This document shows positions 1 to 12,588 of a stretch of 64,000 nt of DNA, piece by piece (position 1 is the first letter of the stretch; every line of letters starts with the position of its first letter). Below the pieces are notes generated by a model. The model was not told where the DNA came from and made no database searches. It saw only the letters and a program-made list of their open reading frames with translations. The DNA is taken from contig NC_060112.1 in NCBI RefSeq assembly GCF_021155765.1, forward strand, positions 1,488,001 through 1,552,000. Direction: 5' to 3'. Source of the stretch: Diprion similis (lineage: Eukaryota > Arthropoda > Insecta > Hymenoptera > Diprionidae). The translations under genes and the position numbers were made by a program.

Positions 1-467
<467 letters not shown>

Positions 468-1093
468 GCGGGATAAAAATCCTCATCAAATATATTAATC
501 CAGAACGAATTACCCACAAGACAGGGGACAATACCGATACAAGTGATACAGCGGTTCATATTTCAAACTGTAATTTCGTAACTAACATGGATCATAGTGT
601 CGCCATGCATTGATATCACAGGTACGTGACATGTATGCCAAAGCTTAGACATGCATCGAGATGACGATTGTTTGCGGGAAAATAAAGTAATATTTTATTT
701 TTTGCATTGTATTCACCACCTCATTCCATACCATAATTTTCTTACAGAAAAACGTAGAGTAAGGTATAAGAGGTCGAGTTTAATTAAGACAGTGATCATT
801 TTACTATCGGAATTGTCAATAAAATTTTTTTTTTAAACTGTAACGAATAAAATCTATTTATAATATATCTTCAGTCAACGCTTTAACGGTCCCTGTTTTT
901 GTATTTGGCGGGTATTTTACTCTAATTAGGAGAACGTATTGTTGAGTTTCTCATCTTTATTACTTTGTAATCATTGTTCATTTTGACGGCTGTCAAATTT
1001 GATCTGCAAAAGTTAGGTTAGGTGAAGCTAGATTTATTAATGATGAACAATCGCTAGATTAAAAGTCAGATCTTAGAGTTTCGCAATCCAATA
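468..1093. other. EFTUD2 3' flank and COMMD3 upstream region
   Basis: No gene is seen between the EFTUD2 stop and the COMMD3 start. Candidate polyadenylation signals AATAAA on the + strand are at 681-686 and 846-851, suitable for EFTUD2. The ~100 bp before 1094 should hold the COMMD3 5' UTR and promoter. I see no clear TATA box. A 61-codon open frame at 651-836 has no recognisable content and looks like chance. Confidence 0.6.
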
Positions 1094-2680
1094 ATGGAAT
1101 TGAGTGAAAGTACGATCAAGGGTCTGTCCAGTCTGCAGAATCCGAAGATAATCAATGATGTTATATTTGGAAATTTGATTGATATAGCAGTTTTACAGTT
1201 GTGTGAAAAATCTGAAGACAAATGTGAGTACAAGTTGAATGTTTTCGCGATCTTATCTTCAATAGTATGTGCAGAATTTTCAGTATAGCAGGACGTATGA
1301 ATAAAAGTCAAAAAATTTAACGTTTCGGCCCTGAGGGGGGCCTCCTCATAAATACTATCATTTATTAAATATATCAGTAATCATAGCGCAGTTACAAAGA
1401 AGTACTTATGTAAACGTAGATATAAAGCAAAACTTACATTTAAATACTAGTGAGCCTCGTACAAGAAATGTGGGCTTTCAACATGAATGAAAAAAGGGCA
1501 CAAGACCACAACAGTGGTGAACAATGAAATTACAATTCCATAGCACCAGTATTATCCAATAAAATGACCATCAATCTGAGTGGTAAACGGTAGTCATCTA
1601 AATGATGACAAAAGCTTATGTTAACACCCATATCACAATCCAGTGAGATCCACAATTCAAGTATTTACAAAAACCCAAATCCCACAGACACTTTACATAA
1701 AATCAGGTTCCTTTGGCTTCATTATTTATTTTAATCAATCATTATTTAACAAAAAATCCGACGAGGTTGGAACGCACGTCTTTCCGCAAAAGGAGAGGAA
1801 GCGAGAGAGAAGCATAGATCTACAATCAATCACTCATGAAAGGAAACTTATACTAATTATGAAATCTAGGGCGAACATGGTGTCAAGTTGTCGTTCGCTT
1901 TATATCTACGTTTTGTACGAATACTTCATTGTAAATATGCTATGATTACTAATATATTTAATAAACATTATAGTTTTTCTGAGGAGGGCCTTTCCTTAGG
2001 GCCGAAACGTTAAATTCTTTGACTTTTATTCATACGACCTTTGACACCGAATGTCTTGCACATGTGAGTGCAAGATCCGACAATACATTTTATCAGTCAA
2101 TAAATTATGATTTTCGTTGTGATATAAAACTTTCAGATGTAGCTCAACTCTACGGATCAAAACCAGATGTTGTCAAAGAAATTTTTGGCAATTTATCGAG
2201 TCTGTTGATCGATGCAGCCCGTCTTGACCTCGATGGAGAAAAATTGAATCTCGCTCTCTCAAATGTAAATATCACTGGTCCCAGAGTAAAGAAACTATGT
2301 GATGCTTACGTGAGTAATAAAGAAGGTATCCAGGCATCGCTGATCAGAATCGGCAATAGCTTACCACACGTCGTTGATGTCAATTGGAAGTTAGACTACT
2401 GTGTTAAGGTACATTATTATCTTCAAACGCTTGTGAGAGGAAAGAATTTTGCTGTACCACTGTTATCGAACCAGGCATCTGATCGCAATGTATTATTTTC
2501 TAATTACAGTCAAACATAGAAGACTCCATTGGTTCCCAATTATATACCATTCAATTCAGCACGATTAATCAGGGAAAGCCAGAGTTCATGAAGTTCGCTT
2601 GCACAACTCAACAGCTTCAAGAACTTGTGTATAAATTGAAGGATGCTGTTAGACACGTGGAAAAAGTTGCCAATGTTTGA
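1094..2680 (+). CDS. COMMD3: COMMD3 (COMM domain protein, Commander complex)
   Basis: COMMD3 is one of ten COMMD subunits of the Commander/CCC complex, which sorts endosomal cargo. Three exons: 1094-1223, 2137-2408 and 2510-2680. They join in phase (130+272+171 nt) to give 190 residues, against ~195 in human. The start MELSE is identical to human COMMD3. The C-terminal COMM domain carries the family signature SLPHVVDVNWKLDYCVK across the exon 2/3 junction, and ends with a helix including LQELVYKLKDAVRHVEK. Donors are GTGAGT at 1224 and GTACAT at 2409; acceptors end at 2136 and 2509. Intron 1 is inflated to 913 bp by a 751-bp inverted-repeat element (1290-2040), while intron 2 is only 101 bp. 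A polyadenylation signal AATAAA follows at 2738. The downstream neighbour is zyxin, on the same strand. The assignment is firm; function is family knowledge. Confidence 0.95.
1290..2040. mobile_element. 751-bp foldback/TIR element in COMMD3 intron 1
   Basis: The two ends are inverted copies. The left end starts AGGACGTATGAATAAAAGTC; the right end on the other strand starts AGGTCGTATGAATAAAAGTC. Similarity continues through a GTTTCGGCCCT block and on for about 150 bp (left arm to ~1440, right arm from ~1885) with small gaps. The middle ~440 bp has no transposase. Without a coding region this is a non-autonomous DNA element of foldback/MITE type. I could not find a clean target-site duplication. 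Confidence 0.85.
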
Positions 2681-3955
2681 AATCACGCCAGGATAATACA
2701 TGTCTGTAAAATTTTTCTCCTCACATTTCATGTTTGAAATAAAATTACTTATATAAAACTCCAGTTATGTACCCATGCGATCATCAATTGTAAATTGTGA
2801 TATCTGTTGCTTTTTCACAAAGTGTGACATTGAATTTCCCGCCAATATGGGGCTCTACGGAGTCATTCCAATCGTCGGCCGCCAGATGGCAAAAAGTTCG
2901 CCAGCTGGCGAAATAAATAAACAAATCAGTAGGGACGCTCCTCTACTTAGTTTTAGATAACTGTGGATGATTTATGGATGGTGTATATTTGTTTTATTTT
3001 GTCTACTTGTTAACCCGTCGTATTCCAGCGATAAGCAGGATGTGCTGCGGCAGGATGATTCAGAATCAGAGCCGCCTGTGTTAGCTGAATGCGAGGCCGT
3101 GATTCGATCGCTTTCTCTCTCAGTGAAATTTCAATTTATTTATAATCGCAAGAACTCTTTTCATTCGCATCTCAAAGTTAAACCAGTACAGACACAGCGC
3201 AATACTCAAATAAGGTAAAACTGTCAAATTTTGTCCGGTGTTTCCACTAATCTTTACGTTTCTTTGTCACGGCCCTCACAACTCGTGATAAAAAAAAATT
3301 CGACCGCGTATCTGCTCAGATCGTGTTCAAATCTCATTGTAATTATCGTTTTTAATCAACGAATAAATACGTGCAGTTTTTCCTTGACTGTTTCCTTTTT
3401 TTCTATTATCAGTGTACAGTTAATTCCGATTTATCCTTGTTGCGTAAAAATATCGTTAATGTGTAGTGACTAACTTTCACATCTTTTTATCGGATATATT
3501 TTTTAATACTTATTTATAATCGGATAAAAAATTTGACAGCATCGTTTTCACATTATTACGTGAACGTCGATTTCGCGATGAATTCTGAGAGATAACTTAA
3601 TCTATTATCAGATCCTTGAATCAGATACAGCGAACAATAAGTAGAATTCATTCGCATTCCATTCGTCTTTTCGAAGAAAAAGATAACAGATACGGGGAAA
3701 AAACAATAGAAAAATGACACACCTATTCCTTTTCATCAGGGAGTCGTGATGAATAATCATATCCACTCCCACTCCAAATCAAACCGTCTTATAATTAGTA
3801 CAAGTCCTAGTGTAACACTCGTGTAAAAAAAATGTGTTCATATTATATCATAAGCTGAGCTGAGCTGAGTTCTGTTTACTCACTTTTTTTTTTTTTTTTT
3901 CATCTTTCAGACACCAAAATATCTGAAAAACACTTGACATTTTTCAGATATCACA
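2681..3955. other. COMMD3-zyxin interval, probable zyxin 5' UTR and promoter
   Basis: This contains the COMMD3 poly(A) signal (2738-2743) and then sequence leading to zyxin. GC-richer sequence around 2830-2960 and 3015-3110 may be promoter or a 5' UTR exon. A run of 18 T followed by CATCTTTCAG (3883-3910) looks like a splice acceptor just before the zyxin start, so the zyxin leader is probably spliced. No certain gene is present. Confidence 0.5.
2967..3218 (+). CDS. short ORF with signal-peptide-like N-terminus, unknown
   Basis: An 83-codon open frame starts MIYGWCIFVLFCLLVNPSYS, which reads like a signal peptide. An acidic stretch (KQDVLRQDDSESEPP) follows, then a low-information tail. I recognise no family. 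It lies in what is probably the zyxin 5' region, so it may be an upstream ORF, a small secreted-protein gene, or chance. The tail after about residue 50 looks non-coding. Confidence 0.18.
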   Translation: MIYGWCIFVLFCLLVNPSYSSDKQDVLRQDDSESEPPVLAECEAVIRSLSLSVKFQFIYNRKNSFHSHLKVKPVQTQRNTQIR

Positions 3956-6645
3956 ATGTCGAGTATAAATGAACTTGAGCAGCAGATAAACAATCTTCAA
4001 ATGAGTCTCGAAGGAGAAGTAAGGAAAACTGTAAAGAAAATCGGACCCACAGTTCCGCCAAAGCCAAAAAAATCACAACCGGAGGTCAGACATGCCAATT
4101 GTCTCAATTTGTGACTAACTAGACTCAATATCTATATTCTTTGTTCTCTTTGCGTTTTTACTCTGTGAGGCGTAATGCGAATTATTTCACAACTTCTAAC
4201 AACTGGCGATTAAGTAAAGCCTCAATTTCCTGTTGTCTGCCTGCCTGCCTGCCTTGTTGCTAAATACAGCTTGTAATTCTTATGTCGTTTATTTGTGTCA
4301 AAGATATAAAGTTTTGTTATGAAAAGAATGAAATTGTCGAATCAGCTTATTCATTCTAAAGAATGTTAACGCTTGCTTGCATGATTCAAGCCGTGAAAAC
4401 AAGTACATGACTCATAAGCACCACGGTTTGATAAAATTACCTTGTGTCCCCTATTCTTTTTCTACCGAATTCCTATCCCATTTCATTCCACTGCATTGCA
4501 AACCTACACGTAATTGGAATTTATTTCCAATCCCCTTCAAGTTGAATTTATTTGTGTCTGGCTATTTTCTACCCCTTTTTACTTCGTTAAATTAATTGTT
4601 TATTAATGGACAGTTTGATGGAAGTTTAGTCTCCATTTACAACAACCTTGCTCTACACACACTTAAACTCACTTATCCTCCTTCAGCTTTGAGAGAACCT
4701 TGGCTTAAATTTCTAAATAACAATTCAAATATGTTATCATTAGAAGTGAAATATTTTTATTGTATTCTGTTAATATACAAGAATTTTGGGAATAATTTTG
4801 CTGGAAAATGGGCTAATGTTCTCTAGATACCGCAAAGTTACTCACTGAAGAGTGCACCAGCCCCTTCATACAGCACAGTTTTAAACAACATCTCAACAAA
4901 TGAGCCAAAGTCGACAAACCTGTATACAAATTCACCCGCACCATACGTCCCACAGACAACGAACGTCGTAGTCGCTGAGAAAAATAGCAACGCAGTACGC
5001 AATAACACTCCAACAAATGGGAGTTCATTGGCCAAGTTTTACAACACCGAAGAAAACATTTACACGAATCAACAACAGCAGGATAAATTTCAACCAAAGT
5101 ACGGATATGATGATAAGAATTTTTATTCCAATGTCGGGAATGTACCGTCTCCTCAAGTTCCCGTCGATGACAGAGCTAGCAGATCCACTAGGGATGTTGT
5201 TTACGGCAATACAGACGCAGCTTCTTCTTCCTCGATGCAAATGCCCCCTAAAAAGGAGAAAGATTTGATATACAGTAACATCCAATGGAATGTCAAGCCG
5301 GAAAATATGTACAGCAATATTCCAGGTGCTTACAGTCAGGGTGAGCAGCTTGATAATTTGCAATTTATAAACGATAAGTGGATGCAGCATTCGTGCTATT
5401 CTCATGTTTTTCACCTTACAGAAGATCTCCCACCGCCACCAGAACCTTTGGAATATGTTCCCTGTGCTCCATCACATTCATTTCCTCCTCCACCAGAAGA
5501 ACTGCCGCCACCTCCAAGCCCCGTATCTTCCAGTTACAGTGAATTACGTCGAGCTACTTATCAGACCGATTTTCCATCGGAGAATTACCAAAACGATATT
5601 TACGGTCCCAGTTCTCAGTCTTCCACGTACGAGTCCATTTACGAACCCATCAACCCGAGGCCTCCCTCTGAATTATCATGTAACTACTCGATGTACTCCG
5701 GATACGGATCAGCTCCTCCGACTCAGTTGCAAGGAAAAATGTCGCCTGTTAAGGAGGTTTGGTTTTTTAATTTGTCACTTTCAGAAGTCTAAGCATATTT
5801 TTGTTATCATGCATTGTCATTGATTTGTGTTTACTTTTTCACAGGTTGACGCGTTAACTAATCTCTTGGTACAAGGAATGGAGGATGGAGCGGATGACGT
5901 CGATATTTATGGCATATGTTCACAGTGCGGGCGTAAAGTCGAAGGCGAGGGTAACGGCTGCTCGGCTATGGACAAGGTCTTCCATATAACTTGCTTCTGC
6001 TGCTTCGTCTGCCAGGTTAATTTGCAAGGCAAGCCGTTTTACTCACTCGAGGGAAAACCATACTGCGAAGAGGATTATCTTAATACGTTGGAGAAATGCT
6101 GCGTCTGCACAAGACCGATTTTGGACAGAATTTTAAGAGCCACTGGCAAACCTTACCATCCGTCATGCTTCACGTGTGTTGTATGTGGTGAAAGTTTGGA
6201 CGGCATACCATTCACTGTAGATGCAACTAACCAGATTCACTGTATTCAGTGTTTCCACAAGTGAGTATAACTGTGGCTGTGGCTTGATAGCGGTTCAATA
6301 AATTTCTGCATTTGCAGCCGCCAGGTCGAAAATCTATTTGTACTTTACAACCAATTATCACTCAGCACTAAACTACTTTTATTCTTTTATAGGAAATTCG
6401 CTCCCCGCTGTTGCGTCTGCAAACTTCCTATCATGCCAGAGGCGGATCAAGATGAGACGGTCCGCGTTGTGGCGCTGGATAGAAGTTTTCACATTCATTG
6501 TTACAAGTGCGAAGATTGCGGGCTTATTCTTTCGTCCGAAAATGAGGGTCGTGGCTGTTACCCATTGGACAATCACATTTTATGTAAAGGATGCAACGCT
6601 GCCAGAGTTCAAGTACTCACGTCACACATGACGACAGAGCTGTAA
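3956..6645 (+). CDS. Zyx: Zyxin (focal-adhesion LIM protein)
   Basis: Zyxin is an actin-associated adaptor at cell-matrix and cell-cell junctions; it recruits Ena/VASP and in insects feeds into Hippo signalling. Coding exons are 3956-4084, 4827-5756, 5845-6260 and 6393-6645. They total 1728 nt and 575 residues with all phases consistent. The N-terminus has a short basic/proline region (GPTVPPKPKK). Residues ~44-353 are low-complexity, rich in Tyr, Asn and Pro, with an ActA-type Ena/VASP site FPPPPEELPPPP and DLPPPPEPL. The C-terminal ~200 residues form three LIM domains starting CSQCGRKV, CCVCTRPI and CCVCKLPI with the full Cys/His spacing. The first donor (GAG|GTCAGA at 4085) is weak, and the second (GTTTGG at 5757) is unusual, but both fit in phase. 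The third is a strong GTGAGT. LIM order and the FPPPP motif separate it from other LIM proteins. Confidence 0.95.
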
Positions 6646-7971
6646 AATTCTTTTCTTCAAAGTCAGAACGTAGGATGGATAATTTTTTAACACCCATACA
6701 TAAACAATTCGATGTATAAGTTCGCAGTTTTTCAATGTTCACGACGTGAGGTCTGAGAAACTGAAAGTATTATACTTAGCCATTGACTCATTTTACATGA
6801 GTTTTTCAAACCCTAAATCTAAGTTGTTGATTGTATCGAGTGTCAATGTTGATCAGAGAATTCATTGACTTAGAGGTATTTAAAAATCAAACTTTGTTTC
6901 TGTAATGCATAGCCTTTTTTCAACGTGAAAGAAAAGATTCTGAAGTGAGCGAGAAAAAAGAGAAGTGAAAGATGTCTACAAAGAGACAAAAAAGAGATTC
7001 TAATTTTAAATGCTCACGGAGTTATAGTTTTATTTTGTTATTGAGCTTAGCTGAGGCCTATACAGCCAATACTTGTGATGTTTTATAAGTTAGAAATGTT
7101 TCGTATTAACGTATAGGTAAAAGATATATTATAACATGTGTTATAGATTACTCTCAGCCTACGAATATTTAATGAAATTGCAGTTGCATTTATTCGAACT
7201 GTGGTTTTAGATATCGGAAAAGAAGTAGTTGAACAAATTTACAATTCTTATTCGGAAAACTCGCAAGAGTAGAACAAATATTTATTCTGTGTATGTATGG
7301 AAGTAAACATAGCATGCAATTTATTATTGTGAAAAATATAAAATTGTAGAACGTAAATTAGGAATGACTATACCTTGAATGTTAATAACGTTCGTACATA
7401 TATGTAATTGAAATTAAGATATGTTAAACAGAAATGTACATTCAATGCAAGCTCCAGTACAACTGAGCTGTGGCGAATTCATTCCAGTATAAGAAAAGTT
7501 ATGTATTAATTAAACAGAATTTTTTAAACACATCTATACTAGCTAGCTTTACAATAGAATTCATAGATAAATTTTAAGTTTTACTGTGCAATTGAAAACG
7601 ACTCATTTCTACCATAATAAGAAAGGCAAGAAAGTTTTTACCGTATTTATTGGAGACTACAATTTACCTTTGTTTTTTTTTTCATAACTATAATTTATAA
7701 TAAACAGCTCTTCCATTCCTGGACTAATCTGTAAGTCTAATTGTGAATTGGATTTTCAACAAAATCTCGCGCTGTTATGAACAATTCTATGCAAGCGTAG
7801 CCCAGGTATGTATAAAAACCAACTTTCCTCGGTTGGTAAGGAAGAAACACGGTCGATTTATCATTTTCGCTCTGCATGGTACAGTTTTGACGGTTTGTGA
7901 GCGTCGCACTTCTCTATCAATTACAATTATGTGAATTTTACGTCATTGCAATATTTATTTATCAAAATAAA
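6646..7971 (+). other. zyxin 3' UTR and MED16 upstream region
   Basis: AT-rich sequence without a supported ORF. It probably holds a long zyxin 3' UTR; an AATAAA at 7699-7704 is a candidate cleavage signal. The last ~200 bp should contain the MED16 promoter and leader. A 63-codon frame at 7743-7934 has no recognisable protein content. Confidence 0.5.
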
Positions 7972-10900
7972 ATGGATCTTATATATGCCGTTAATAGAAG
8001 AAATGTCAAATCTAGCCTCAGTTCCGAGAGGTTCGTACATCAATTTGAATCTCTAACTAATTTTTTGGTTACGTACGTTTTTCGTACCTTGTTTACAACA
8101 TTAATTATCCGGGTTTTGCTGCATTAATTCATTTTCTCATTATTTAATATTCACCTGCAGATCCCTTTGAAGTCCCTGATTCAAAAAATCCAAATATATT
8201 GTTGATGTATTTTCTTGAATCATCTAAAAAAGTATCTAATATAATAGTAATTTGATGCTGTGAACTTTCATTGTAGGTTTTGCGATGGACACTCGTTGTG
8301 TTCATTATCCAGCCGTAATGTTGCTGCTTTTACAACAACGACTGAATTGGATGATTTCAACGGAAGAACCTGGGGCTCTCATGTTTACATTTGCGACTTG
8401 AATATGCCATGGCATTCCCATAAGTTAGTGTCAATATTATCGACAATTGATGCCATAATTTTGAAATTTTATTCCCTAACAAGTCATTTAAAACTGCAAA
8501 CAGATTGGAAAATAGTAGAATAGGATTTTTTTTAATTTCAATCACAATCTCAACAGGTCTTTCTGATATTCCTAATTTTTATTTGTCGTAGAGTATTGTC
8601 AAATAAAACCAACATCACTGCCCTAGAGTGGGATTTGCCAGGTGATAAATTGGTCGTTGCCGATGAATCGGGAAACATTCAGTTATGGACTTTCAAGGAT
8701 CACATACTGAATGATTGGATGCTGATTGGGTCTGCGTGTTTTCCTGGAGAACATATTCTCAGCACCGCCTGGTTTCACAATGGCAAAAAGGTGAAGCAAT
8801 TAATCCCAATATGGGAACAAATTTTGTTTTCTTATCGTACTACTAAAGCTGCATACTCAATGCTCGTAACAATTAGTCTATGTTTCTTCATCAATGCCTA
8901 GATCGGGCTAGTTGCCGAAAAGAAAGACAGCATTTACTACAATGACAAATTCAACCACCTGAGATTCGCCCCCTCGGTAAGGCAGTTTGGTGGGCGCGCA
9001 GCCGAAGGAGTCTTAGTTGTTTCAACTACAGGGATGGTCGGAGCCGTAATGATATCGAAAGATTCCCCAAGCCAAATTTGTTTTGCGACAGAAAGCCTCG
9101 GAAGTACGCGGCACAGAATAACTGCCGTGGACATTTGTTACGGTAAAAGTAAGCATCTATTGGGAAGAAGTGAACAATTTCCTTCAACTGGACACTTTAA
9201 TTCAGTCTCTCCTTCTAACAGATGGACACTATCTAGTGGCGGTGAGCAGCGGTAGTGTTGCACTACCGATTAGATGCTACAGAGTATCCGTTAGAAAAAC
9301 TGATGAAAAATGTTACATCACTTCGCAGGCGCTTCCTAGTTTTTTTCTACATGATAGCGTCATCCAGGATAACATGTGTAAGCATTTTTTTTTCTAATTA
9401 TAAGATGTTACATATCGATAACCTTATGATTCCGATCACAAAGTTTTTTTTAAAAATCTTTTCGTATTTCCTATTAAAGACACAAAAGTAACTCACTTGA
9501 AATTTGTGGTCCGAGAGGATGCTGATTCTTTGATTGTCGCTGCGAATGGAGACAATGGAGGGCTTGTCGAAGTCTGGGAGCTCAGGGAGAAATCTCAAAC
9601 TGTGCATAAACTTTTTCAACCAAAAACCCTCGAGTCATTCAAAACTGTTGTAAGTATGAAGTTCTGTGTGTTGGATAAACTTTTTTGTTAAATTCAGAGT
9701 TACAAGAGGTAATTGATAAAAATCGTCAACAGGTTTGGCAGAATCAGTCTCAGTACCAATGCAAATCTCCTGTGGTAGCCCTAACTACAACTAAACTGGC
9801 AATCGTTACGACGTTGCCACCACCCAGTTGTGTGATTATTGCCTTGGCAGATTCCTCCATACATTATCTCAATCGAGACTGTCTGAAAGAAATCGCCTTA
9901 ACATCTTTGAACATGCCTTGGCGACAGGATGAGCCGAGCAACAAATTCCAAAGGCTTACACTCTCTATATCTCATATCGATATCTCGTGGCTAGGTGGAA
10001 TTCTTCTCGTTATTGACACCCAAGGCACACTCTACCTTTACAGACTACTTTTGGATGGTGGTAAGGATGGAAAGGATAATTATTGCTATCTCCATGTATA
10101 AAAACCAGGGATAACTAATGTTTGACATCGTTATTTCAGGTCCTTCAATGACACTGGGTTACGCTTGTACAATGCTAGAGTATTGCCTCGTCACCGGACT
10201 CGATTGCTTGGATTTACTTCTCTGTCTAAGATCCTCGATGATTGAAACCCTGTGCGAACGCCTTGACTTATCGTACAACAGACAGCCAGCCCCGATCCAA
10301 CAATTCTACTATGTTCAATTCCTTTGCATTAAGACTTGTCTCTTCAGGTTTGTGCTTAATATGTTTTGACAGATTGTTAGCTTAATATTTCCTACTCTCA
10401 ACTACAAGAGACTGAAAATACTATTTAATAGTTTATTGGAATATTATTTGTTGCCTTTATTGCAGAATGTTATCAGCTGGTCAGTCCAAAGCAGCAGATC
10501 TGTCATCTCTCCTAATGATTCATTCGGTAGCGACAGCGTTTAAGTCTCTGCTAAGACCGTCAGCTTTGATTTCTCATGACAAAGGGCCAGCCGAGAGTCT
10601 AGCAGCAGTTATTACAGAACCTATTACAGATGTCGATAAGGTACAAAAAAATCTTCACGTTTTACTAATCAATTTTTTCTCAACACCTTCAAATGCCCTG
10701 AATCCAATTTTCGTTCGTCAGGTGATGTTCCATTTGGATCCAAAGGAATTCACGGTGGAGCCAAGCACTTTACAATCACTGCAGCAACTAATTCAATGGG
10801 TCGCCGACATGGCTCTGAATCTCCTTGCTCGATTACCGGAACAACGTACACAGCTCAAATCTGGCGGGGTTGGTATTGTAATAATGATTTTCTCATCGAC

Positions 10901-12299
10901 GTTTGGCAAGAGTTTCCACGAGTTGATTGAGATCATCAATTTGTTATTTTTATTTTTCAGTACGAACTTCTCAAGGACTATAAAGCGTTGAACAATCTTC
11001 GTGAGCTGCTCGTAATTATTCGGATATGGGGCTTACTACGTCCGTCGTGTTTACCTGTTTTCCTTCGAAACACAGACAATCTCGATGCGCTGCCGCTGCT
11101 GTTCAGATTACTCTCTCGGTTGGTTCAACTCAATGGAGAAAATCAGCAGCAGCAAATCGACGAAGGACTAATCGGTGGGTCTCAGATGCCTGATGCGATC
11201 TCTTTCACGAATAAATTTATCATGTGTGTTTTCAGACGAATGTTGTCATTTACCAAACCAAATAATGATACCGCAACTCCACCAAGCGAGCAGCATCACC
11301 GCTATAGCAACACCCATGCTATTTTGTCACAATCTTCCTCTTCAGGTGAATTTTCAATTCGGTTTACAGATCCCTTTTAATATTTTCAATCAAATAATTT
11401 CCATCCCTCAATTCCAGTTAGAATTCGGCGTCGAACCTGAGCTACTGGTGTTTGTACCGGAGTTGAATCCAATTGAAGGCTGCATGCACACTGGTCAAGT
11501 ATTGGACAGCATTCGTCACTTATATCTTGGAAAGCAACCTCTTCTGGTGAAACAATGCTCGAGGTAAGTGATCTGTGTCAAAAAAAGGAGATACTGCGGA
11601 GGGTAAGAGTACGGAGGACCATCTCTGTGTACAGAAAGTGTCGATATAGTAGAGTACATATGAAACGGCGTTACTGTAACAAAGCGGACGAGTTTAAAAG
11701 AAAGCACCAAGAATTATTGAAGCAGGACAGAATTAAACGGAGAAGGATAGATATCGGCTTTTGAAGGCGCTGTTTTTAAAAACTTATTAAAAAATTCTCA
11801 AGCCCCAATTTTGTGAAGTTATTTGTTTTATTTAAAAAATTTATCGCTAAAAAATTTGAAATTTAGCATTAGAATATTTATTTGCAGAGTAAAATTTGTA
11901 ATGAAATTTTCAATTAAAAAAGTGCAACTTTTTACAGCCGAAACTCTAATCGTATTAATCTATATGTATATGGAGGGTACAGGTACGTTCATACCTCCAT
12001 ACTGCATCCAGAATTGTGACTTATTATTGAACCACTATTTCTTGCTCTTTGACAGACGATTTTCCAGTTGAAAACCCATATGATATAGTCCTTCTTACCT
12101 CTACTCTCCATAGGTGACACTCAGATGCGCGTTACGCGTTCATCGATAATACCATTAGATTAAATTGTTTCCCAGGTGTGGGGGAAAAGCTCAAGTACAA
12201 AATATGATGAGAACTGCGGCGATTCGGGCCTGGGATCAGAGATGGGCGCGGACTTGTAGATGCGGAGGACTGTGGCGAATTCGCCGAATGTCTCAATAA
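7972..12299 (+). CDS. MED16: Mediator complex subunit 16
   Basis: MED16 is a tail-module subunit of Mediator that links activators to RNA polymerase II. Fourteen exons: 7972-8030, 8277-8423, 8592-8790, 8902-9148, 9222-9377, 9480-9649, 9733-10060, 10140-10347, 10466-10640, 10722-10868, 10961-11174, 11236-11345, 11418-11563 and 12176-12299. They sum to 2430 nt (809 residues; human ~877) with every junction in phase. Residues ~1-440 form the WD40-like propeller (ITALEWDLPGDKLVVADESG, EKKDSIYYNDKFNHLRFAPS). The helical C-terminal half has LRELLVIIRIWGLLRPSCLP, nearly identical to human. The tail carries the conserved CSRCGG and WDQRWARTCRCGGLW cysteine pairs. The start MDLIYAVNRR follows the pattern of the human N-terminus. 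The last intron (612 bp) is the longest and contains a possible alternative terminal exon at 11635-11764. It converges with the aspartyl-tRNA synthetase gene. Confidence 0.95.
11635..11764 (+). other. possible alternative MED16 terminal exon
   Basis: After a fair acceptor (TCTCTGTGTACAG at 11622-11634) there is an open frame of 43 codons to a TGA at 11762-11764. The frame is in phase with MED16 exon 13: CSR joins KCRYSRVHMKRR and ends KQDRIKRRRIDIGF. The result would be a strongly basic tail in place of the conserved CCGG-type tail. It is seen only as sequence and could be chance, with phase agreement 1 in 3. Confidence 0.25.
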
Positions 12300-12366
12300 G
12301 TGGCAAAAAAGTTTTTGATTATTCCTGACGAGAAATTGTACCACTGATCAAATTTAGCAAATTATT

Positions 12367-12372
12367 TTTATT
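12367..12372 (-). terminator. poly(A) signal for aspartyl-tRNA synthetase
   Basis: AATAAA on the minus strand, ~217 bp past the aspartyl-tRNA synthetase stop and only 68 bp beyond the MED16 stop on the other strand. If it is used, the two convergent 3' UTRs nearly meet or overlap. Confidence 0.45.
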
Positions 12373-12588
12373 CATTCTGATGTAAATATTTGTGTAGAAT
12401 GTATTAAAAACTACCTAATTGTTAGGTTTTCACATCAAAAATTTCTTGAAGTATAATGGAACTTGTATAGTCAACAATACTATTTTTACTAAAATCAATC
12501 GGTCTTGCTTTACATTTATAATTAATCCATGATTCGCACAGGTATGGCGAAGGTTCGGTGTTGCATGAAATATGATTCTTCATACCGC

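Noticed and set aside
5025-5414. 129-codon minus frame opposite zyxin exon 2
   Set aside because: Shadow of the zyxin coding strand.
5827-6264. Treating the ATG at 5827 as a zyxin start
   Set aside because: The ATG lies in the intron upstream of the acceptor at 5844. Zyxin exon 3 enters in phase from exon 2.
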